A stretch of DNA of 64,000 nucleotides from Lachnospiraceae bacterium (lineage in GTDB: Bacteria > Bacillota > Clostridia > Lachnospirales > Lachnospiraceae), in assembly GCA_910573755.1 (NCBI GenBank), contig CAJTBO010000008.1, forward strand, positions 62,001 through 126,000, given 5' to 3'. Positions 59,477 through 64,000 of this stretch are shown in pieces. Numbering within the stretch: position 1 is the first letter of the stretch; each line of letters begins with the position of its first letter. The position numbers and the translations under genes were made by a program. The notes under the pieces were generated by a model. The model was given only the letters and a program-made list of their open reading frames with translations. It searched no databases and was not told the DNA's origin.

Positions 59477-60493
59477 ATGATGAAAAAAGAGTATACTTTA
59501 TCTCAGCAGTTTGCGGCAGTCAGTCTGGACGGCCTTTCCTGTAACCACCATTCAACGGCGAAATATGCGGCGGCGCGCGGTATCGCGGCGGCAAAATTTC
59601 TGGAAGAGTTACTGCTCAGGGAGGAAGATATGCCTGCGGGGCAGACTTTTCAGAAGAAACTGGAGGAAGGAATCGCGGCGGTAAAATGCATGAAAAAGAA
59701 AGAGATGGATGCGGTGGAAAAGGAGACGGCGGATATGCTGCTTGTCGATGGCGGGATGGAGATCGTGCCGGACCTGTTGGGCTGTGATATGAATTATGAT
59801 ACAGCCGGTGTCTCAATGAAGTCATACCGCAGCGACAGGGAGGTATATCTGTCTGTTGTGGAGAGCGTGCGTGCCGAAATACTGGAAGATGGCCCGGTGA
59901 CAATGGAATGTGTCTGCCTTTTGTGGCTGATCCGGGAGAGCGGGTGTATGCATGATATTTTTTCGGTGCGGGAGCAGGAACAGATTCAGGAGAGAATGAT
60001 GGCGCTCTGTGTGAAAGAAGACCAGAAGAGAATGGTGGCACTCTGCGCAAAAGAAGATCAGGACAGGGAAAATACGGCGGCGGAAGATGGCGGAGAATAC
60101 AGCGGGCAGGAATTGACAGAGGCGGATTATATCAGTATGATATGGAAGCAGGAGTTCCATAAAAGCAGTGAACAGATGATAAAATCCGTCCTGAAAGGAA
60201 AGAGGGCCCTTTTTAAAAATCCGTATCTGGAAGGCATCAATCTGCTGTTTCCCTTTTTAGACAGGCGGCAGGCGATTTTTGTGGACTTTGTGGTATTCGG
60301 GACAAAGGTGAAAGACAGACGGCAGGCTATGATAGATTATCTGTCGGAGCGAGGGCACCTGGTGGAGGAAATAAAAAACGGGACTGAGACGCTTCTGCGG
60401 ATAGATAATGCCTGTTACCGCGTCTGGCCGAAGACGGTACAGGTGTGGAAGGTTCCGGTTCAGGGAGCCAGCCTGGTTCCCGTTTATCGATAG
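59477..60493 (+). CDS. Hypothetical protein with internal 12-residue duplication
   Basis: This 338-residue soluble protein is not recognised. The N-terminus (SQQFAAVSLDGLSCNHHSTA, KYAAARGIAAAKFLEELL) and the charged middle are helical. A 12-residue block RMMALCVKEDQK is followed at once by RMVALCAKEDQD (about residues 173-196); the 36-base DNA units lie at 59993-60028 and 60029-60064. The C-terminal part has NPYLEGINLLFPFLDRRQAI and ETLLRIDNACYRVWPKTVQV. There is no signal peptide. The GAGGGAA site precedes the ATG. It lies 13 bases before the MerR-like gene, so they form an operon. Confidence 0.65.
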   Translation: MMKKEYTLSQQFAAVSLDGLSCNHHSTAKYAAARGIAAAKFLEELLLREEDMPAGQTFQKKLEEGIAAVKCMKKKEMDAVEKETADMLLVDGGMEIVPDLLGCDMNYDTAGVSMKSYRSDREVYLSVVESVRAEILEDGPVTMECVCLLWLIRESGCMHDIFSVREQEQIQERMMALCVKEDQKRMVALCAKEDQDRENTAAEDGGEYSGQELTEADYISMIWKQEFHKSSEQMIKSVLKGKRALFKNPYLEGINLLFPFLDRRQAIFVDFVVFGTKVKDRRQAMIDYLSERGHLVEEIKNGTETLLRIDNACYRVWPKTVQVWKVPVQGASLVPVYR

Positions 60494-60506
60494 AAAGAGA
60501 AACGCT

Positions 60507-60770
60507 ATGTCAAGACAAAGAACAATGGAGAAAATTCTCGCATCCGAGTATGTGACGATCGGGGAACTGGCGAGGCTGACAGGCTGCAGGTACAGTACGC
60601 TGAAGTTTTACACGGAAGAAGGCATGCTGCCCTTTGAGCAGGCGGAACAGAATCTGACAAGAAGGTACCGGCAGAGCGAGAGCGTGAAGCGGGTGGAATG
60701 GATACGTGCCCAGCGGGAGACGGGAAAGACCATACCTGAGATCAGAAAGATGTTGGAAGCCGGTCTGTAA
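60507..60770 (+). CDS. MerR-type HTH regulator, small
   Basis: This 87-residue DNA-binding protein has a MerR-like winged helix-turn-helix (about 10-80): YVTIGELARLTGCRYSTLKF, then YTEEGMLPFEQAEQNLTRRY and RRYRQSESVKRVEWIRAQRE. The effector-binding C-terminal half of larger MerR proteins is missing, so it is a stand-alone HTH. It converges with tmcAL (stops three bases apart). Its likely partner is the upstream hypothetical. Confidence 0.8.
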   Translation: MSRQRTMEKILASEYVTIGELARLTGCRYSTLKFYTEEGMLPFEQAEQNLTRRYRQSESVKRVEWIRAQRETGKTIPEIRKMLEAGL

Positions 60771-60773
60771 TGG

Positions 60774-62111
60774 TTACAGAAGAACTATATGCTGTTGATA
60801 TTCGCTTCCGGGCTGACCGCCGGGCAGAGCCGCCCGGTACAGTTCGGAAGCTTTTATTGTCTGCCTAAGCTGAAAAAGCGCTGCGGGCGACAGATAGGAG
60901 GGGGCGTCCGCCAGCTTGGAGACAAGAGGGATGGATGCATTTTTTTTGAGCAGGGAAAGAAGGGGCTTCGCCTCTTTGCGAAAACCCAGTATCCGGGCAA
61001 AAAGAGCAAGTCCCAGTTTTTTTTCCGAAGAGACGGTATCCTCTGTCAGATGCAGCAGGATATGCAGAAGTGCCCGGCTGATTCCGGTGGAAGTCAGATG
61101 CCTGGCTTTCAGGACGGCGCAGAGTTCTGCAACGGAAGAACATTGCCCGAAAAGACGAAGCAGCCGTCCGGAGAATTCCGGCGTGACATCCTGATAACGG
61201 GAAAGCATTTCGGCATCGGCGTACTGCAGCGTATGATACAGCGGCAGAAAGAAATCCTCAAAGGTTACATACTGCCTTTGCCGCAGAGCGTCCAGATAAA
61301 GGGCGCGGCAGGCGGCGGGAACGTAATCTTTGAGCAGCGCATCTGTTTTTTCCGGAGAGGAGAGAAACGCGTTCCGCAGTCCCGAAGCGGAGGCATATGC
61401 AGGAGCGGATGCGGAACCGGAAAGATTTATCGTTTCATGATATCCGGCGCCGCTCCGTTTCAGGGTGACGGGTATCATGGAAGAGTGCAGCCGGTGCAGG
61501 GCTTTCATATATTCGGTGCCGAGAATATTGTTTGGGGCATCCAGAAGGGAGAGGACGCCGGAAATTTCATCCGGCGACAGAGAGATATCACTGTGCTGCA
61601 CAGGTTCCTGCGCCAGAGTATTATCGTCGGAAAATGTATTCCGTGCCGCGTCCTTTGAGAGAAAAGCCGATAACGCTTCATATCTGGCTTTCGGGAAGTT
61701 CATACCCTTTTTCAGAAAATCCTGCAGCAAATGCCGATAGGGCGCAGGCTCTTCGGAGAGCAGCGCCCCGGCAAGCTGAAAAGTACGGATATCTCCGCTC
61801 TCGCTGCCGAATCCGAGATGGGTAACGCAATGCAGCCGATCGAGCAGGGAAACTGCGCCGAGTGCAAAATATTCCGCGCTGCCCGTGGAAACGGAAAGAG
61901 GAAGTTCTAACACAAGATCGGCTCCGCATAAAAGGGCGGCTCTTGTGCGGAGATATTTTGAAAAAAAGGCAGGTTCCCCCCTTTGCACATAATCTCCGCT
62001 CATCACCACAACACAAAATGCCGCACCGGTTTCCAGACGCAGCCGGCGGATCAGATAGGCGTGTCCCGTATGAAGCGGATTAAATTCCGCAATAATTCCC
62101 AAAATATTCAT
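60774..62111 (-). CDS. tmcAL: tRNA(Met) cytidine acetate ligase TmcAL
   Basis: This 445-residue protein (YlbM/DUF795) uses acetate and ATP to acetylate the wobble C34 of elongator tRNA(Met). The nucleotidyltransferase motif is at the very start: MNILGIIAEFNPLHTGHAYL, with HxGH. VVVMSGDYVQRGEPAFFSK and GADLVLELPLSVSTGSAEYF follow. NILGTEYMKALHRL and SASGLRNAF continue the catalytic half, and a helical C-terminal half runs to 445. The length is normal for the family. The minus-strand gene converges with the MerR-like gene and is followed by little else. Confidence 0.93.
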   Translation of the reverse strand: MNILGIIAEFNPLHTGHAYLIRRLRLETGAAFCVVVMSGDYVQRGEPAFFSKYLRTRAALLCGADLVLELPLSVSTGSAEYFALGAVSLLDRLHCVTHLGFGSESGDIRTFQLAGALLSEEPAPYRHLLQDFLKKGMNFPKARYEALSAFLSKDAARNTFSDDNTLAQEPVQHSDISLSPDEISGVLSLLDAPNNILGTEYMKALHRLHSSMIPVTLKRSGAGYHETINLSGSASAPAYASASGLRNAFLSSPEKTDALLKDYVPAACRALYLDALRQRQYVTFEDFFLPLYHTLQYADAEMLSRYQDVTPEFSGRLLRLFGQCSSVAELCAVLKARHLTSTGISRALLHILLHLTEDTVSSEKKLGLALFARILGFRKEAKPLLSLLKKNASIPLVSKLADAPSYLSPAALFQLRQTIKASELYRAALPGGQPGSEYQQHIVLL

Positions 62112-62274
62112 GAGCTCTTATATTCCTTTGTTTTTGCGCTGCCTGAAGGCGCTTTGTTTACATAAATATTATGTCAATATATCCTGATGAAATATATCAG
62201 TTAGTTTTTGGCGACATTTGATGATTTGATTTCTTATATTTTCTGATGGCTGATTATGTTATATTTACATAATG

Positions 62275-63399
62275 TTATGCGGACATGCCCTGCTTCAGCA
62301 TATCGATCAGTTCCCTTCTTGAATCTTCAGTCCGCTTGTCCGTGATGCCTTCCAGTATATTTTTCACTAATATTTTTGTATCTTCCGTTGTATCTGTCAG
62401 ACTGTCTTTCAATCTTTGGAAATATTTTTTCTTTAACAGGGTTCTCACGATTGCCTCAGAGCCGCAATGATATCCTTTTTCCGGTATATCATGCAGATGT
62501 TCCAACAGAATGCGGATACCGTCGGGTTTTTGTGCGGCTGCCGCATAAATCGAAGCCTCACACAGATATTCCATCGCCGTTGAAGTGCCGGGAGGGGAAG
62601 GAACCTTCACGCTGTCATCAAACAGTCGAAATACTTCTTTTAAGAGCGATAGATCCTTTATGCGCCAGGGCTGTGAGAAAGCCGCTGCATAGATCTGAAA
62701 ATCTTCCGAGAAATTTTTGGCTTCCCCGTGATAGTTTTGCAGGGCATTTCCGTAAAATACATTTTGTAAAAAAGAAAGCTGTTCTGTAAATGACCGGTCG
62801 GTAAATGCCCTGACTTTGGGGCTTCGGTACCATTCCTTTACCTCGTCTGCCCGGTTTATTGTAAATGTGCCGCAGCGTTCACCGGAAAAGACAAAGTTTT
62901 CTTTCGATTCATACATATCCTTACCGATATAGATCGGAGTGCTGTATTTGATTTTCACACAATTTCGTTTTACTTCCCGCACAATTTTTTTGAAGAGCAT
63001 ACCGGAGAATTCGGTTTCAAGATTTCTGGCAATATGCACATAATAATCAAAGGTCAGATCCTCATGTTTCCGCATGCCCTTCAGCATGACGCTGTTTTTG
63101 TTTTCCGGATAGATAACACGGTATCTTTCGATATCATCCCTGTCTTTTAAAGCCTGCCGGTATCTGACCATGGCCTGATTTTTCGGCGTGATCAGATAGA
63201 ACGGCTGGATAAGATGGGCGGCATGGCAGTCATCCGCGATCTCGTTAATGGTGTCGAATTCCATTTTGGGCATTTCGCTTTTACAGGCTTCTTTGTCTGC
63301 CTGTGTTGCGCAGTATTTGATATCGTATTCCTGCTCCACCGCAGCAAAAATAATGCACAGGTCTTTTTTTGACGCAAAAAAGTAAATAGTATCGATCAT
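62275..63399 (-). CDS. Large hypothetical protein
   Basis: I do not recognise this 374-residue soluble protein. It begins MIDTIYFFASKKDLCIIFAA and has AHLIQPFYLITPKNQAMVRY and HEDLTFDYYVHIARNLETEF. The C-terminal region (about 225-374) is helical, with repeated-looking short helices (LLKEVFRLFDDSVK, YLCEASIYAAAAQKPDG, ILLEHLHDI), perhaps an ankyrin- or TPR-like solenoid. No signal peptide is seen. The ATG at 63399 is preferred over 63405 because AGGAG lies 8 bases ahead of it. An inverted repeat lies at 63543-63578. Confidence 0.65.
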   Translation of the reverse strand: MIDTIYFFASKKDLCIIFAAVEQEYDIKYCATQADKEACKSEMPKMEFDTINEIADDCHAAHLIQPFYLITPKNQAMVRYRQALKDRDDIERYRVIYPENKNSVMLKGMRKHEDLTFDYYVHIARNLETEFSGMLFKKIVREVKRNCVKIKYSTPIYIGKDMYESKENFVFSGERCGTFTINRADEVKEWYRSPKVRAFTDRSFTEQLSFLQNVFYGNALQNYHGEAKNFSEDFQIYAAAFSQPWRIKDLSLLKEVFRLFDDSVKVPSPPGTSTAMEYLCEASIYAAAAQKPDGIRILLEHLHDIPEKGYHCGSEAIVRTLLKKKYFQRLKDSLTDTTEDTKILVKNILEGITDKRTEDSRRELIDMLKQGMSA

Positions 63400-63542
63400 G
63401 GGCATGTCTCCTCTACAATGCAGCCGGATCGGGACGCGCGGCGCCTGTTTTCAGCTTTTCCTTCAATCCGGTTCATTATAAACGATTTCAGACAGAAATA
63501 CAATGTGACAGTCCACCGAAGAAGGAACAGTGTTATTTTTCG

Positions 63543-63578
63543 GTTACTATTCACGGCCCTGGAGCCGCTCATAGTAAC
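63543..63578. repeat. Inverted repeat in the divergent gap
   Basis: GTTACTAT and ATAGTAAC form a perfect 8-bp stem around a 20-base loop, with more pairing possible outside. It lies between two divergent genes and may be an operator or a small RNA/terminator structure. Confidence 0.6.
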
Positions 63579-63832
63579 GATTCGGGGCGATATCGAAAGT
63601 TTTGCTGCGGGGGAATCGCTCCGAATTTGAATCATGTTCTCACGGAACTGTTATAATACAATGCGGAAAAAGGGGCGGAACCCTTTTCTTTTTTACGAAA
63701 TGTGGTACAATATCACGTAGACAAAGAGCAGTGCCTGTACTTTCCGGCACAAGGTATAACAGGTACGTGAAGGGATAAACAGTGTTTTTGGTGCCGGGCG
63801 CTGCGAAGCAGAGGGAGATCGAAGGAGACAAC

Positions 63833-64000
63833 ATGGGTAAGATTCGTGACAGTCAGAAAAAAATAGCGGTCATCAATGATCTGTCCGGTTTCGGCAGGTG
63901 TTCCATCGCAGTGGAACTGCCGATTATTTCTGCGATGAAGATACAGTGCTGTTTTGTGCCGACTGCTGTTTTTTCCAATCATACAGGTTTTCAATCTTTC
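63833..64000 (+). CDS. Pyridoxamine/pyridoxal kinase (PfkB family), 5' part only
   Basis: The first 56 residues run to the window edge. They read KIAVINDLSGFGRCSIAVEL, PIISAMKIQCCFVPTAVFSN and HTGFQS, the standard N-terminus of PdxY/PdxK-type kinases, which phosphorylate vitamin B6 forms for PLP salvage. The motif NDLSGFGRCS and the SNHTGF loop belong to the substrate site. GGAGACAAC precedes the ATG. The 427 bases upstream hold the inverted repeat at 63543 and a TACAAT -10-like box at 63706, but no other gene. Confidence 0.9.
   Translation, partial: MGKIRDSQKKIAVINDLSGFGRCSIAVELPIISAMKIQCCFVPTAVFSNHTGFQSF

Overview
The window looks like a chromosome segment of an anaerobic gut-type Firmicute, most likely Lachnospiraceae (Clostridia). 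This rests on the core cluster plsX-acpP-rnc-smc-ftsY, AGGAGG-type ribosome binding sites, TTGACA/TATAAT promoters spaced 17 bp, mecA, a CD1871A-type CXXC protein, and mobilization remnants of a kind familiar from Lachnospiraceae elements. The species cannot be named from the sequence alone.

Layout. (1) 1-9304: right end of a prophage or phage-like element, with a tail/baseplate-type protein, holin, amidase-glucosaminidase-SH3 lysin, a small DUF6870 protein and three large serine recombinases in tandem. All of it shows an extreme preference for GGG/AGG-type codons. (2) 9305-11800: an AT-richer accessory patch with its own promoter, a Ser/Thr kinase with a defence-like N-terminal region and an unknown 140-residue partner, then scars of a mobilizable element. 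(3) 11913-15878: hypoxanthine-DNA glycosylase, GH36 alpha-galactosidase, and an AraC regulator with a ligand-binding domain. (4) 15950-20600: second accessory patch with a DUF1016/YhcG-type nuclease between two near-identical hairpins, an oriT-like hairpin cluster, an XRE regulator, a frameshifted DUF5131 gene, and an AraC regulator with a conserved hypothetical.

(5) 20624-24474: lipoprotein, PhoP/PhoR-like two-component system and Na/Pi cotransporter. Two regions carry the same TTTTACA triplet and look like matching Pho boxes. (6) 24701-28400 (minus strand): a redox operon of TlpA lipoprotein, CXXC membrane peptide, 4Fe-4S membrane protein, MATE exporter and an orphan response regulator. (7) 28478-38766: plsX, acpP, rnc, smc, a DAK2/YloV-like small protein, a lipoprotein, ftsY, ilvA and a YitT-family protein. 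(8) 38786-45715: DUF819 transporter-like protein, transglutaminase-like protein, dipeptide epimerase, PepD dipeptidase and MecA. (9) 45770-57499: anti-sigma-like zinc finger, polA, SdpI-like protein, PNPOx-like protein, YbaK-like deacylase, coaE, a long FtsA-like ATPase, a YycJ-type MBL hydrolase, an immunity-like pair, and the ACT + PFL pair. (10) 57602-58202: a third mobilization scar. (11) 58345-64000: hypotheticals, a 16-unit heptamer array, a MerR-like protein, tmcAL and the start of a pyridoxamine kinase.

The most promising candidate for an undescribed system is the kinase plus its small partner at 9344-10975. It sits directly behind the recombinases but differs from them in composition and has its own promoter, as expected of a cargo or defence module. 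Other unusual signals are the triple recombinase operon, the hairpin pair around the DUF1016 nuclease, the structured repeat shared by 24518-24610 and 36507-36601, and the heptamer array. No rRNA, tRNA or CRISPR array was recognised.
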